Of a DNA stretch of 64,000 nucleotides, positions 25,201-34,008 are shown one piece after another. Below the pieces are notes generated by a model. The model saw only the letters and a program-made list of their open reading frames with translations. It did not search any database and was not told the DNA's origin. A program made the position numbers and the translations under genes. Source of the stretch: Erysipelotrichaceae bacterium (GTDB taxonomy: Bacteria > Bacillota_I > Bacilli_A > Erysipelotrichales > Erysipelotrichaceae). Numbering within the stretch: the first letter of the stretch is position 1; the number at the start of each line of letters is the position of its first letter. Location of the stretch: contig JAFYHQ010000040.1 in the NCBI GenBank assembly GCA_017539105.1, positions 62,001-126,000 on the forward strand, given 5' to 3'.

Positions 25201-28200
25201 AGCCAGATTGAAGCGCATGTGCAGGTTGGACGCACCGCAGCCACGTTCCATATAGAACATCTTCATCGTATGACCGGAATAATCTTTGAATACCGTACCG
25301 GTATTGCTTCCGTCATCCTTAAAGATCTCATTCAGATATGCATCGACAGTCGCCTGATAATCTTCCTGCGACACGCCGCTGGCTTTCGGATTCTTTTCCT
25401 TATATGCCAGTTCATAAAGCGCTCTCAGGTTGGTTGTTTCCATTTCGTTCTGGCTCTTGGTATACTTGACAACGCCTGTACGGAAGTTGATGCTTCCATC
25501 CAGTGCGGAGTGAATACCGCCAAGGTCAAGAATGAGAACGCCATCGACATAGAACCAGAAGTCATCATCGCCTGAGAATTCAAAGATCAAGTCATGACCC
25601 CATGCGTCCAAGCCACTTTCGCTCTGCATGAAGCTGGCAGACATTTCCATACCAAAGAAGTGATCCAGGATCTGCGCTTTGTTCGGATCGTTCTGATAGT
25701 GAGATCCCGCATAGGTCTTACCTGCGATCGACTGGCCTTTCACATACTGAACCGCATACAGTTTCTCGCCTTTACGCGGATCCAGTGAAGACAGAGGATT
25801 CGCGTGGATATCCGTGTTGTTTGTCCAAGTGACATATTGTCCTTCCACCAGATCATTGAACGGGAAGAACTGGCCATGCTCACGGGTAGCGCCGCCATCG
25901 GTCGTTGTACCGATCTGATCGTAAATGACGAAGTCGCCTTTTTCATACGCTTTTCCTGATGGGCTGGTCTGGCCGATCCATGGGTCGTCATCCTGCCAGA
26001 TCAGGTGAGCGAAATTCTGCGTACTGTCATATTCGAAATAACCTGTTTCATTATAGGTATTCAGCAGGAACTGCTGACCGATCGTGATCATTCTGTCCGA
26101 ATCATACAGTTCATGCAACGAATGCTGCGCCGATGTACCGGTGATATTTTTGTTTGTCAGAGGATAGCCGTCATCTTCCAGGTTTCTGCGTAGCAGGTTC
26201 TTGGTTCCATACCACTGTACATACGGAGTATCTCCCAAGACATCCAGCTGTTCCTGCGAACGGTTCTTCGACTGATTGATACGTTCATAGTCCTGTATCT
26301 TTAACGTGATGCCATAAGAGCTGTGATCGATCGTAGCGACAGGAGTCAGCGTATCCGTGCTGGTTTCTACCGTAACCTTTGCGAAATAAACAGGGATCGC
26401 CTGCGACATCGGTCTAGGCACCAGACGCCAGTTACCGGTCTGCTTGATCGCCAGCGTTCCATAATCGTATGCCGAAGCATCCCACGCCAGCATCGTGCTG
26501 TAGTATTCCAGATAACGTCTGCCATTCAGGTTGACACCGATGGTTCCATCGCCGATCACCGTATCGCCCTTTGCTTTCGGAACGATATATTTCTTTGAAT
26601 AATCATTCTGGAACTCATAGTAATAGTTCGGGACTTTCGCCGTAAACGGCTGTTCCGGCTTAGCAGTCACCATTTCTCCATCCGAATTCAGGAAAGTGCC
26701 GGAAGTAAATGTCTTGGTACTCTTGTATTCGGTGAAGACCCAAGACGTCGTATCGCGCTTGCTTCCGACCCAGGAGATCGTATCGCCGCTTTCGTATGCC
26801 TTGACAAGAACGCCATCGTAGTCGAATACATAGTAATCATACTTCGTACCGTTCCAGATACGGGTATATAAGACGACCAGGTCGCCGTCATTGACGTCAT
26901 AGTTGACATAAGTGCCATTATCCAGCAATGTACTCTTTTCCGTCGGAGTCGTGGTAATCGTGCCGGAAATGCCGACTTTCATTGCGGTATAAGGCTGGAA
27001 ATCATCATCATTCAGGTTCGACAGTTCAGCGAAATCCATCCAGACGGACGCATCGTTTGTGGATGTGCCTGCGCGCTCGAATTTCGAGCCATTCAGTTTC
27101 AGCACGCCGTGATCGGTGCTCAGCTTGAACTTGCCGCTGCTGTTTCTGGTGATCTTGATCTTGCAGTCTTCCGATGAACCCGCATCGCTCACAAGAGAGA
27201 TTCCCGAACTGCTGATCTGCAGATATTTCAACGCGACATTGCTTCCGCTGCCCGTAACGGTCGTGATATAGAAACGGTTATCTCCCGTACCGGCATCTTT
27301 CAATGTCCACATCGTGATATTGGAGTTCGCTGCAACATATACCATGGAAAGACGGTCTATTGTATTGATGCGTACCGTCGTCGTCTTTCCTGAAAGTTTG
27401 GTATTGCTGTCGGTTGCCGAATTCATCATGGCGATACCGGAAGGCGAACTTCCGTCTTTCGTATTCATGATGCCGTAGCTGTTTCCATCCAACTCGGAAA
27501 CGCTGCTGATCTGAACGACCGCATACACGGAGAAACCATCCGTTTCAAAAACGATCGCAGATTCCATATCCTCATTCTCTGTATCCGTTACTTCCGAATC
27601 CAGTTTTTCTGTCTCTTCTCCAAAGTGGATCGCCTCGGCATAGCTGTTCAAGCCTTCCGCCAGTTCGATTCTTACATTCACCGGAGCCTTCGGCTGAATC
27701 TCTTCGCCATCCTTCAGGATGCTGATATCAAAGAATCTCGCATACTCGATATCGCCGTTTTCAACCTCAAGATTCTCTGCCGTCAGATCGATATATTCTT
27801 CATAAGCTTCTGTTCCGCTCTCGATTTCCGACACACTCAGAACAGCACCCTCCGGAATCTCTGCTTCCGGTCCATAGGTGACGCTGATCAGATACGTCTC
27901 GCCATCTGCGGTCAGATATTCTGCCGTGATCGTTTCCGTATCGACAACTGCATACACGGAGAAACCATCCGTTTCAAATTCGACAGACGTCACTTCTTCT
28001 TCTGTGCTTAACTCGACATCGATCAGATCCAGTTCGCCATCTTCATTGAAATGCACGGCATTATGATTCAGTTCATCATTCTTCTCATAATCCTGAAGCG
28101 CGATCTTAACATTGACATCGTTCTCTGGCTGAATCTTGTTTCCATCTTCATCGATGATCGAAATATCAAAAAGTCTGAGATATCTGATCTCATCCGTAAT

Positions 28201-29094
28201 CGTTTCTTTCAATTCGTTGCAGTAGCTATAGAATTCTTCGTCTTCGCTGGTGATCTCACGGACATCCAGTACCGCGTTGGCAGGAATGTTCGAGTTCTCG
28301 TCATACGTGACGGTGACCTTGTAAGTTTCGCCTTCGCTGTCGATATAGAACGTCTCGATGATGACGATCGCATAAGTGGAGAATTCTTTCGATTCGAAAA
28401 TGACCTCGTCATTCTGAGATTCTTCCTGCGACTGTTCCACCAGCGTTCCTTCGCCATTGTCATCGATATGAACGATCTGCGCTTCCCTGGATTCCTTGAT
28501 CATATCCGAAACCAGAGAGACCTTGATCTCGCAGGCAGGCTCTATTTCGTTGCCGTCCTTATCAAAGAAAGTGATATCGACAGCTACGACTCTGCGGATC
28601 GTCGTTTCCGCATCCAAAGTATTGCTGACGGCATCCAGGACTTCTTCCGACTCGATCGGCGTAACGACCATGGTCGTTCCTTCCGGGAATGCTTCCAGAG
28701 GAGCTTCCACGTAAACGGTGATATCGGTGGAATCATCAAAGAAAGTGATGACCTCGTTCTTCTCTTCGGCGTCTGCTTCCTCGTCTACCGTTTCCGTCGT
28801 TTCCGGATCTGCCTGCTGGCCGATTTCCTCTTCCCGTTCCTCTTCGACTGTGAAAGGATCGTATCCGGCATCCGTTCCATCGGATGTTTCTTCCTGCTCC
28901 TGTTCCACAGACAAAGTGTCCTCATCGAGAACGATCGCAGGATCCTCTACCGCCGAATTCTTGCTGATGGCGACAGCCGGAAGCGTCATCATGTATGACG
29001 TGATAAATACGACAAAGACCGCCAGACAGATTACGGCTTTACGCAGATATATCGACAGTTGTTTTGCTTTTTCTGAGTACTTCTTTTTATTCAT
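22285..29094 (-). CDS. Giant cell-wall-anchored Cna-B/fibro-slime adhesin
   Basis: 2269 residues. Signal peptide at 1-42 (LRKAVICLAVFVVFITS, cut near LPAVA). An acidic linker (45-110) leads to tandem domains of about 140 residues (about 115-535) that each end in FSTYAIV or FSVYAVV. Around residue 1180 is a fibro-slime domain (FSGDDDFWFYVDGVLILDLG). Cna-B/SpaA-type repeats follow near 1825-1900, 1960-2040 and 2110-2200 (GALQGAVFTLSKVG, LPGVHFALYKE, YLYETETLPGYQLL), with the E box Glu of isopeptide-forming folds. The C-terminus is a sortase signal: ELPASGG (about 2237), a hydrophobic helix and KRTK. It should be displayed on the wall as an adhesin or fibre. Monocistronic with its own terminator. 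Confidence 0.92.
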   Translation of the reverse strand: MNKKKYSEKAKQLSIYLRKAVICLAVFVVFITSYMMTLPAVAISKNSAVEDPAIVLDEDTLSVEQEQEETSDGTDAGYDPFTVEEEREEEIGQQADPETTETVDEEADAEEKNEVITFFDDSTDITVYVEAPLEAFPEGTTMVVTPIESEEVLDAVSNTLDAETTIRRVVAVDITFFDKDGNEIEPACEIKVSLVSDMIKESREAQIVHIDDNGEGTLVEQSQEESQNDEVIFESKEFSTYAIVIIETFYIDSEGETYKVTVTYDENSNIPANAVLDVREITSEDEEFYSYCNELKETITDEIRYLRLFDISIIDEDGNKIQPENDVNVKIALQDYEKNDELNHNAVHFNEDGELDLIDVELSTEEEVTSVEFETDGFSVYAVVDTETITAEYLTADGETYLISVTYGPEAEIPEGAVLSVSEIESGTEAYEEYIDLTAENLEVENGDIEYARFFDISILKDGEEIQPKAPVNVRIELAEGLNSYAEAIHFGEETEKLDSEVTDTENEDMESAIVFETDGFSVYAVVQISSVSELDGNSYGIMNTKDGSSPSGIAMMNSATDSNTKLSGKTTTVRINTIDRLSMVYVAANSNITMWTLKDAGTGDNRFYITTVTGSGSNVALKYLQISSSGISLVSDAGSSEDCKIKITRNSSGKFKLSTDHGVLKLNGSKFERAGTSTNDASVWMDFAELSNLNDDDFQPYTAMKVGISGTITTTPTEKSTLLDNGTYVNYDVNDGDLVVLYTRIWNGTKYDYYVFDYDGVLVKAYESGDTISWVGSKRDTTSWVFTEYKSTKTFTSGTFLNSDGEMVTAKPEQPFTAKVPNYYYEFQNDYSKKYIVPKAKGDTVIGDGTIGVNLNGRRYLEYYSTMLAWDASAYDYGTLAIKQTGNWRLVPRPMSQAIPVYFAKVTVETSTDTLTPVATIDHSSYGITLKIQDYERINQSKNRSQEQLDVLGDTPYVQWYGTKNLLRRNLEDDGYPLTNKNITGTSAQHSLHELYDSDRMITIGQQFLLNTYNETGYFEYDSTQNFAHLIWQDDDPWIGQTSPSGKAYEKGDFVIYDQIGTTTDGGATREHGQFFPFNDLVEGQYVTWTNNTDIHANPLSSLDPRKGEKLYAVQYVKGQSIAGKTYAGSHYQNDPNKAQILDHFFGMEMSASFMQSESGLDAWGHDLIFEFSGDDDFWFYVDGVLILDLGGIHSALDGSINFRTGVVKYTKSQNEMETTNLRALYELAYKEKNPKASGVSQEDYQATVDAYLNEIFKDDGSNTGTVFKDYSGHTMKMFYMERGCGASNLHMRFNLAPYQEGAVELEKVVTGSDSITMPFPFQVWYEDPTNHVMDLAGKEGYPVTVIDAKTKVRLPMQSSYTIDGMTYHNVFLLSAGQTVLIQLPSEDTKYYIKECLVDDATFGVPTVTPDAAVVPDPETGRAGEGSINHTNIEIADEDAEHSTLFYDYWTPITTVKARKKVVFENHVKKEALKSLNITKKLWKFANKTGPISASENGTQFKYRIFIGKDADNKYVAYNTGKYYVKDPDGYYCYHDEVLGFVKFTGSHIGLDGKQYNYGNGVTDIEDLDKNVPADEPYKSDYELASFYTSPGGAIDEIKAGYTVEIPELLSGMAYQVMERSDEIPTGYNLLGYTYRYYDGEDYTAPVDCDGTGIIYGDRQKEEIFVHNQHGYGLRVNKIWSDAEFMASHDVVYYAIYECTLDENLDPVSYSATPLANSVRALVDPYTSITWFFEELPDGISVNNYHIFEVDLTVPEGGTITVNPTTGVVSGYSAVIRKEEGDTIQVGGTSSEQGYSADTTYTVGYSREKVSLSAIAREDTVYNSRPGIKLIKTDMSSDPDHPQQGALQGAVFTLSKVGEETKEFTSDENGLIAMAYLKPGKEYTLTEISTPEGYLSLINNNQVTIKIQIDSETGIVTLYVNGEATDPEDGYYFIHQVTDEAPTMDNMPSVTIKNKPYELKAVKIDSYSGQPLPGVHFALYKEVYEVGTGNPMPDYVPVKGYEDIVSGPDGLIEGISYEQTEFFDGLKAGTYYLREVTPTGYNPLGVDIRITISSTGNVTIEGAKRPGSSGGSWTISPISSSIAKKEFTESDEGNTCLITIYNKPNDPVRIRKMKAGTSGNNTVYLEGIKFDYYDETQIANGKPKPGEVPRVSGATAADGILILGGVEDNTSYYLYETETLPGYQLLSGPVIVTAIRSNNTLTVKASLNGQQLTCKKVKDSNRNDVWEISIYNSTGYELPASGGTGRSFFYITGACMIVAAMLLQKRTK
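27521..27978. repeat. Near-identical DNA repeat inside adhesin gene
   Basis: The same 29-base string (beginning GCATACACGGAGAAACC) occurs at 27521-27549 and 27950-27978, 429 bases (143 codons) apart and in frame. It encodes the end of two tandem N-terminal domains (GFSVYAVV). A third, more diverged copy (FSTYAIV) lies about 140 codons further toward the N-terminus. This fits domain duplication or gene conversion. Confidence 0.8.
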
Positions 29095-29407
29095 AATGTG
29101 ATAACTCTAAATCGGTCTTAAAAACATAAGCGGCGATGTTCTGCCAATATATATTTTAATATATAATTTTCAAGTTTTGGTACCTTTTACCTACGAAATA
29201 TGCCGTTTTTGACGCTTTTTTAGTTATTTTTGCATGAAAAAAGGGGTTTTTCAGCCCTGTCTGATGATCGCAAGCCCGGATCCTTAAATATTTTATAGAT
29301 TTTTATTAAAGAAAATCCCGGTTTGCGAGGCATTGGATGAATCAAAGAAAACAAGGTACTATCCTTTTTATATATAATATTTTGACATATTATATCCATA
29401 AATGAAT
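29095..29407. other. Intergenic region with structured leader upstream of adhesin
   Basis: 313 AT-rich bases without a gene between divergent genes. Arms at 29268-29280 and 29316-29328 (TCGCAAGCCCGGA / TCCCGGTTTGCGA) pair across 35 bases, and an inner stem (CTTAAATA / TATTAAAG) extends the structure. Read toward the adhesin (minus strand), it is followed by AGGG-loop-CCCT and a T-run at 29237-29258, like an attenuator about 140 bases before the start codon. No known riboswitch class could be matched. Pairing is slightly better on the plus strand (a G-T pair instead of A-C). Confidence 0.45.
29237..29258 (-). terminator. Possible attenuator terminator in adhesin leader
   Basis: Minus strand AGGG-CTGAAAAAC-CCCT followed by TTTTT. 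The stem is only 4-5 pairs, so it is weak alone, but it directly follows the larger hairpin at 29268-29328. Confidence 0.35.
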
Positions 29408-29415
29408 GGTATAAT
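29408..29415 (+). promoter_or_regulatory. Extended -10 promoter of MFS/esterase operon
   Basis: TGGTATAAT (TGnTATAAT) at 29407-29415, with the expected start of transcription near 29422 and a GAGGAA ribosome site about 10 bases before ATG 29437. The leader would be only about 15 bases. No good -35 is seen at 17 bases, as is usual for extended -10 promoters. Confidence 0.6.
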
Positions 29416-29436
29416 TTGATCGTCGAGGAAGAAGAT

Positions 29437-30771
29437 ATGCATAATGAAAACACCAAAGATATAATCAAAAAACAAGGGGTATATTACCTTGGCTTGCTGG
29501 CAGTTTTGACTGTCATTTATATTGTCGATGAGATCGCTTCGGCGATGAACGGCTCGATGCAGCCTTATGTCCTGATCGATCTGTTCAAGGTTCCGGAAGG
29601 GAACATCCTTTCGCCGGAATATGCCAAAGCAGTCGCGACAGCGACCCTGCTATCGATTCCCGGCTACTGCTTCATGTTCCTGACACCCTTCTACAAATCC
29701 CTGACTGACCGCTTCGGCAGAAAGCTCTTTCTGATCCTGAATACGGTCATTATGGGACTTGGACTTCTGATCTGTTTCCTGACTCCCGATTACTACATCT
29801 ATGTCGCGGGCATTCTGATGGTCACCTTCGTGCAAACCAACGATATGCAAGTCATGTATATCATGGAAACTGCGCCTGAGCAGCACCGCGCCAAGCTGTG
29901 CTCCATCACCAAGGCCATCGCTCTGGCAGGGGTATCGCTGATCGGCGTCTGCCGCAAACTGTTCTATGATCCTTCCGTTCTTTCTTCCTGGCGCAAGGTG
30001 TTCCTCATTCCTGCGCTGCTTGGCATCGTCGTCGGCTTGCTATCGATCCCTTATGTCAAGGAAACGCCGGTCTTTCTGAATCGCAAGAAAAAGGAAGAAA
30101 TCAAGGAAGAACCCGTAAACAACGGCGGTGTCTTGCCAGCTTTCAGATACATCTTCAGAAACAGGCAGATGCGTTCCGTCTGTTTTGCAGGCTTCGTCTT
30201 CTGCCTGGCAACCGGCATCACCAGCTACTATACGACTATCACGGGTGCCGCGGTATCGACCGGCGCACTGACGGAAGCGGATCTGAACTTCTTCATGATC
30301 CTCTATCCTTTCGTAAATGCTTTTGTGACCTTCTTTTCCGGCTTCTTCTCGGATAAACTTGGCCGCAAGAAGGCAAGCCTTCTTCTATCGGGATTCGCTG
30401 CACTGGGCCTGTTTGTCTTTGTACTGGGTGCCAGATACGGATGGAACGCATTGCTGATCGCATTAGGCTATGGCGTGTTCATCGGCGGATTATGGTCCGT
30501 TTCCGATACGATGATCCTGGTCATGACCGGGGAAAGCACGCCGACGGAATTAAGAGCTTCCGTCTATGGAGCGAACGGAATGATCTCCGGAATAGGCATG
30601 TTGCTGGGGATCGTCGTCATGGTACTGGGAATCAACCTGGTCGGTTCAGAGAATGTGGGGCTTTTGTCGCTGCTGACGACGCTGCCGTTTGTTCTGCTGG
30701 CCATGGTGCTGCTGATGAAGAATGTCAAAGAAACCAGCGGACAAGATCTGAATGATGTGGAGGTAAACTGA
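29437..30771 (+). CDS. Major facilitator superfamily transporter
   Basis: 444 residues, about 12 membrane helices. The MFS loop 2-3 motif is present (KSLTDRFGRKLFL, residues 80-92) and repeated in the second half (SGFFSDKLGRKKASLLLSG), with the charged central loop (RKKKEEIKEEPVNN) between halves. The drug or sugar family cannot be separated by eye; ESTPTELRASVYG resembles sugar-porter-like or DHA1-type members. Start at 29437 (GAGGAA upstream). It shares one base with the esterase gene, so the two are co-translated and perhaps move and hydrolyse the same ester or acetylated compound (inference). Confidence 0.85.
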   Translation: MHNENTKDIIKKQGVYYLGLLAVLTVIYIVDEIASAMNGSMQPYVLIDLFKVPEGNILSPEYAKAVATATLLSIPGYCFMFLTPFYKSLTDRFGRKLFLILNTVIMGLGLLICFLTPDYYIYVAGILMVTFVQTNDMQVMYIMETAPEQHRAKLCSITKAIALAGVSLIGVCRKLFYDPSVLSSWRKVFLIPALLGIVVGLLSIPYVKETPVFLNRKKKEEIKEEPVNNGGVLPAFRYIFRNRQMRSVCFAGFVFCLATGITSYYTTITGAAVSTGALTEADLNFFMILYPFVNAFVTFFSGFFSDKLGRKKASLLLSGFAALGLFVFVLGARYGWNALLIALGYGVFIGGLWSVSDTMILVMTGESTPTELRASVYGANGMISGIGMLLGIVVMVLGINLVGSENVGLLSLLTTLPFVLLAMVLLMKNVKETSGQDLNDVEVN

Positions 30772-31655
30772 TGTCAAGAGAAAATGTGGAAAGGATTCGT
30801 CGCGAATGGAAAGAAGGCGACACCAGACGGGATGCGGGCCTGACGATCCCGGAAGATATCCAAAGATTTGTTGATCTGAAGTATGGCCCTTATGATGATA
30901 ATCTCCTGGATGTTTATGTTCCAAAGGATACAAAAAACCAGCTTCCGGCGATCATTTCGATCCATGGCGGAGGTTGGGTCTATGGCGATAAGGAACTCTA
31001 TTCCCATTACTGCATGAGACTTGCGCAAAGAGGCTTCGCAGTCGTGAACTTCACTTACCGTCTTGCCCCTGAGCATCGTTATCCAAGTGCCCTTGAGGAC
31101 TGTTTTCAGGTCTTCTCCTGGGTCAAAGAACACCACGATGAATATTATATCGATGATAACAATCTCTTCGTATTAGGCGATTCTGCAGGCGGACAATTGA
31201 CGCACCAATGCATGACCATCCTGACCAATCCGGAATACCGGAAACTCTTTGATCTGAAAGTGCCGGAAGATTTCAAAGTCAATGCCTGCGCATTGAACTG
31301 CGGAGTCTATTCCTTTGGAGTGAACCGTTTTATCAAGCCAAACGATGCCTCCATGATGACAGACTATCTTCCCGAGAACTACAAGGATTATCTGAAACAG
31401 TATGCGGTCACAAAGAATATGACCAGAGACTTCCCGCCGGCTTTTGTGATGACGGCCTATCATGATTTCCTGAAGTTCATGGCAAAGCCTTTATACAACA
31501 GACTGAAGAGGCTCGGTGTCGAAGCGGAGTATCACATCTACGGAAGCAAGGAGCAGAAAGAAATCGGACACGTCTTCCATCTGAATTGCCGCTCTGAGCT
31601 GGCAGACCGATGCAACGACGAAGAATGCGAATTCTTCAGGAAGCATCTCAAATAA
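30771..31655 (+). CDS. Alpha/beta-hydrolase esterase (HSL-like)
   Basis: 294 residues, with the oxyanion-hole motif ISIHGGGWVYGDK and the nucleophile elbow LGDSAGG (Ser near residue 142) characteristic of the hormone-sensitive-lipase/acetyl esterase family. NFTYRLAPEHRYPSALED matches the conserved stretch after HGGG. The acid and His of the triad are likely in TAYHDFL and IGHVFHL. No signal peptide; cytoplasmic. Its ATG overlaps the stop of the MFS gene (TGATG). Confidence 0.88.
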   Translation: MSRENVERIRREWKEGDTRRDAGLTIPEDIQRFVDLKYGPYDDNLLDVYVPKDTKNQLPAIISIHGGGWVYGDKELYSHYCMRLAQRGFAVVNFTYRLAPEHRYPSALEDCFQVFSWVKEHHDEYYIDDNNLFVLGDSAGGQLTHQCMTILTNPEYRKLFDLKVPEDFKVNACALNCGVYSFGVNRFIKPNDASMMTDYLPENYKDYLKQYAVTKNMTRDFPPAFVMTAYHDFLKFMAKPLYNRLKRLGVEAEYHIYGSKEQKEIGHVFHLNCRSELADRCNDEECEFFRKHLK

Positions 31656-31674
31656 AACGATACAGAAGCACACA

Positions 31675-31703
31675 AAAAGCAGGTTCAGATCGAACCTGCT
31701 TTT
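31675..31703. terminator. Bidirectional terminator
   Basis: Stem AAAAGCAGGTTC / GAACCTGCTTTT (12 pairs, loop AGATC). It ends the MFS/esterase operon and the convergent pcp operon. Confidence 0.85.
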
Positions 31704-31723
31704 CAAATGATTCAAAGTCTTAA

Positions 31724-32335
31724 TCAAGCTAAAGAATCAATGATCGCTTCCAAGGAAGCTTCGATTCCCTTGACGACATCCTCTTTGGACAAGGAAGCCG
31801 TCTCTTTCTTATTCATGACCTGTTCATGAAGATACGGAACATGCATGAATCCGCCGATCATGTTCGGGAATTCCTTATCCAGATAATAGAGAACTCCATA
31901 CATCAGATGGTTGCATACATAGGTGCCAGCGCTGTTCGATATTGCGGCAGGCACATTTGCGGCTTTCATATATTCCACCATCTTCTTGATCGGAAGCGTG
32001 GAGAAATATGCGGCAGGTCCATCAGCCCTAACAGGTTGATCAACCGGTTGATTGCCTTCGTTATCAGGAATCCTTCCATCATCACAGTTGATTCCGATCC
32101 TCTCCGGCGTGATCTCGTATCTTCCGCCAGCCTGACCGATCAGCAGGACCGCATCAAAGTCATCTTTCTTCAGCGCTTCATGCACGGTATCGATCGCTTT
32201 TCCGAAAACGACCGGTACGTAACATTTCACGATCTGAGCGCCTTTGATTTCATCTTTGACCAGCTGAACAGCCTCCTGGGCAGGGTTGATCGTTTCACCG
32301 CCGAATGGCTCGAAACCTGTTAACAGTATTTTCAT
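31724..32335 (-). CDS. pcp: Pyroglutamyl-peptidase I
   Basis: 203 residues, the normal length. TGFEPFGGETINPA at the N-terminus, the Glu region GGRYEITPERIGIN, the nucleophile Cys in SAGTYVCNHLMYGVLY and the His in GGFMHVPYL give the complete C15 peptidase triad. It removes N-terminal pyroglutamate (5-oxoproline) from peptides in the cytoplasm. Last gene of an operon with two membrane proteins of families DUF979 and DUF969, a context seen in many Bacillota. Confidence 0.95.
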   Translation of the reverse strand: MKILLTGFEPFGGETINPAQEAVQLVKDEIKGAQIVKCYVPVVFGKAIDTVHEALKKDDFDAVLLIGQAGGRYEITPERIGINCDDGRIPDNEGNQPVDQPVRADGPAAYFSTLPIKKMVEYMKAANVPAAISNSAGTYVCNHLMYGVLYYLDKEFPNMIGGFMHVPYLHEQVMNKKETASLSKEDVVKGIEASLEAIIDSLA

Positions 32336-32348
32336 GTTACTCCTTTAA

Positions 32349-33290
32349 TTAGAATGCCAGAACAAGCAGCAGTGCGACATGGATCAGCAGCATGCATACC
32401 GCGAACGGGATCTGCGAAGCGATGACTGAATACTTATTCTTCGTTTCAAGCAGAGCCGCCGGAACGATATTGAAGTTTGCAGCCATCGGCGTGCACAGCG
32501 TGCCACAGTAAGCAGCCGTAAGACCTAATGCGCCGACGATGATCGGATCTGCACCCTGATTGATCAGGAACGGTACACCGATACCAGTCATGATAACGGT
32601 AAATGCAGCGAAGCCGTTGCCCATGATCATTGTGAACAGAGCCATGCCTAAGCAGTAGATGAAGCAGGCAACCAGGATGTTGTTCTCAGGAACGACCATC
32701 GAGACATAGTAGGAAACCGCTTCACCGACACCGGCAGCCGTAAACAGAGCGCCTAACGCAGACAGCAGCTGCGGCAGGATACCTGTCGTAGAGACGTTGT
32801 CCATCAGTCTTGCGCCATCGATTGCTGCATACTTCGGAGAAGCCTTGGTCAGCAACAGTACTGCCAGTAATGCTACCGCACCGGACAGACCGATCGCGTT
32901 GTTTGCCGTCAGCCATGACAGTGCAGGAACCTTGGTACCCAAGGTAGCGCCGACAACAGCGACAAAAGCGATACACAATGCAGGAATGAAGATCTTGTAT
33001 CCGAGTTCATCCGCATGTTTACGGACTTCCACAGGATCCGGTACATCATTCTTGGACTGAACGACGCCGCCGATCGCAGTCAGGCAAGCCATGACGACGA
33101 TTGCAGCACCTACCAGCCATTTCGGGACCCATGGTCCGGCGATGAATGTAAACGCAAGCAGGAACCAGAAAGCGGCAGTGGTCACTTTCTTCGTGCAGCC
33201 TTCATCTTTTAATGCCTTGACACCGACAAGAATGAAGACCAAACCGATAATGCAATAGAATACTTCACCTAAAATCTGAGCCGCAGTCAT
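32349..33290 (-). CDS. DUF979 family membrane protein
   Basis: 313 residues, mostly hydrophobic, with about nine membrane helices and short loops. Stretches such as GNGFAAFTVIMTGIGVPFLINQGADP and LTAAYCGTLCTPMAANFNIVPAALLE match the DUF979 family, whose members are almost always encoded with DUF969 proteins and often with pcp. Thought to be a two-part transporter; substrate unproven, pyroglutamate or a peptide is plausible from context. The start shares one base with the stop of the DUF969 gene (TAATG). Confidence 0.85.
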   Translation of the reverse strand: MTAAQILGEVFYCIIGLVFILVGVKALKDEGCTKKVTTAAFWFLLAFTFIAGPWVPKWLVGAAIVVMACLTAIGGVVQSKNDVPDPVEVRKHADELGYKIFIPALCIAFVAVVGATLGTKVPALSWLTANNAIGLSGAVALLAVLLLTKASPKYAAIDGARLMDNVSTTGILPQLLSALGALFTAAGVGEAVSYYVSMVVPENNILVACFIYCLGMALFTMIMGNGFAAFTVIMTGIGVPFLINQGADPIIVGALGLTAAYCGTLCTPMAANFNIVPAALLETKNKYSVIASQIPFAVCMLLIHVALLLVLAF

Positions 33291-33979
33291 TATTTCTTAC
33301 CTCCTTTGCTTGCATGATCCAGCTGTTTGTCAAGCCACAGGTTTCTGATGATACCCAGAACCATGGAGATGACAGCAACCGGGATCGACCATTTCGCAAC
33401 CTGCAAAGCGATTGCACCGGTCTCGCCTAAACCTAAGGTTTCAGCCAGGAATCCGGCAATCAGCAGGGTTCCGGAAGAACCCATGAAGCAGTTCTGCGCG
33501 AAGAAGTTGCCATAGTTTTCCGCACCGGCAGATCCGCCCTTGATGATATCAGACATCTCGTCATTCAGTTCGCCATACTTGGCGACAGCAGCACCTTCTG
33601 CCATAGGAACGACGACAGGACGTACGAACTGCGGGTGACCGCCCAATCTGATCGAGAAGGCAGCAGCCAGCGTTCTGATGGCTTCGTAAACGATAATGAC
33701 TCTACCGGCAGTCGCAGACTTGATCGAACGGATAAAGTCGATTGCCTTTTCTTTCAATCCGTATCTTTCACAGATACCGATTGCAGGTAAAGTAAGGACA
33801 AAGAGTGTAGCTGTTCTCTGAGAAACGAAAGAGTTGCCCAGAGTAGTCAGAATGTCCATGATGCTCATGCCACCGACCAGACCGGTTACAAGACCGGCAA
33901 GGACAACGGTAGCGATCGTATCAAACTTCAAGACTAATCCGACGACAACGATTGCCACACCAATTAATCTGATAAGCAT
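33290..33979 (-). CDS. DUF969 family membrane protein
   Basis: 229 residues, five or six membrane helices; RIGGHPQFVRPVV-type loop (IRLGGHPQFVRPVVVPMAEG) and FAQNCFMGSSGTLLIAGFL match DUF969. Start at 33979 behind AGGGGG; the frame is open to 34009 without a ribosome site. First gene of the DUF969-DUF979-pcp operon, driven by the promoter at 34009-34037. Confidence 0.85.
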   Translation of the reverse strand: MLIRLIGVAIVVVGLVLKFDTIATVVLAGLVTGLVGGMSIMDILTTLGNSFVSQRTATLFVLTLPAIGICERYGLKEKAIDFIRSIKSATAGRVIIVYEAIRTLAAAFSIRLGGHPQFVRPVVVPMAEGAAVAKYGELNDEMSDIIKGGSAGAENYGNFFAQNCFMGSSGTLLIAGFLAETLGLGETGAIALQVAKWSIPVAVISMVLGIIRNLWLDKQLDHASKGGKK

Positions 33980-34008
33980 AATCACATACCCCCTTATGTA
34001 ATACAACA

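Noticed and set aside
29268-29328. Cyclic di-GMP-I riboswitch in the adhesin leader
   Set aside because: A GCAAACC string resembles part of the consensus, but the second domain and tetraloop-receptor parts could not be found. Kept only as an unassigned structure.
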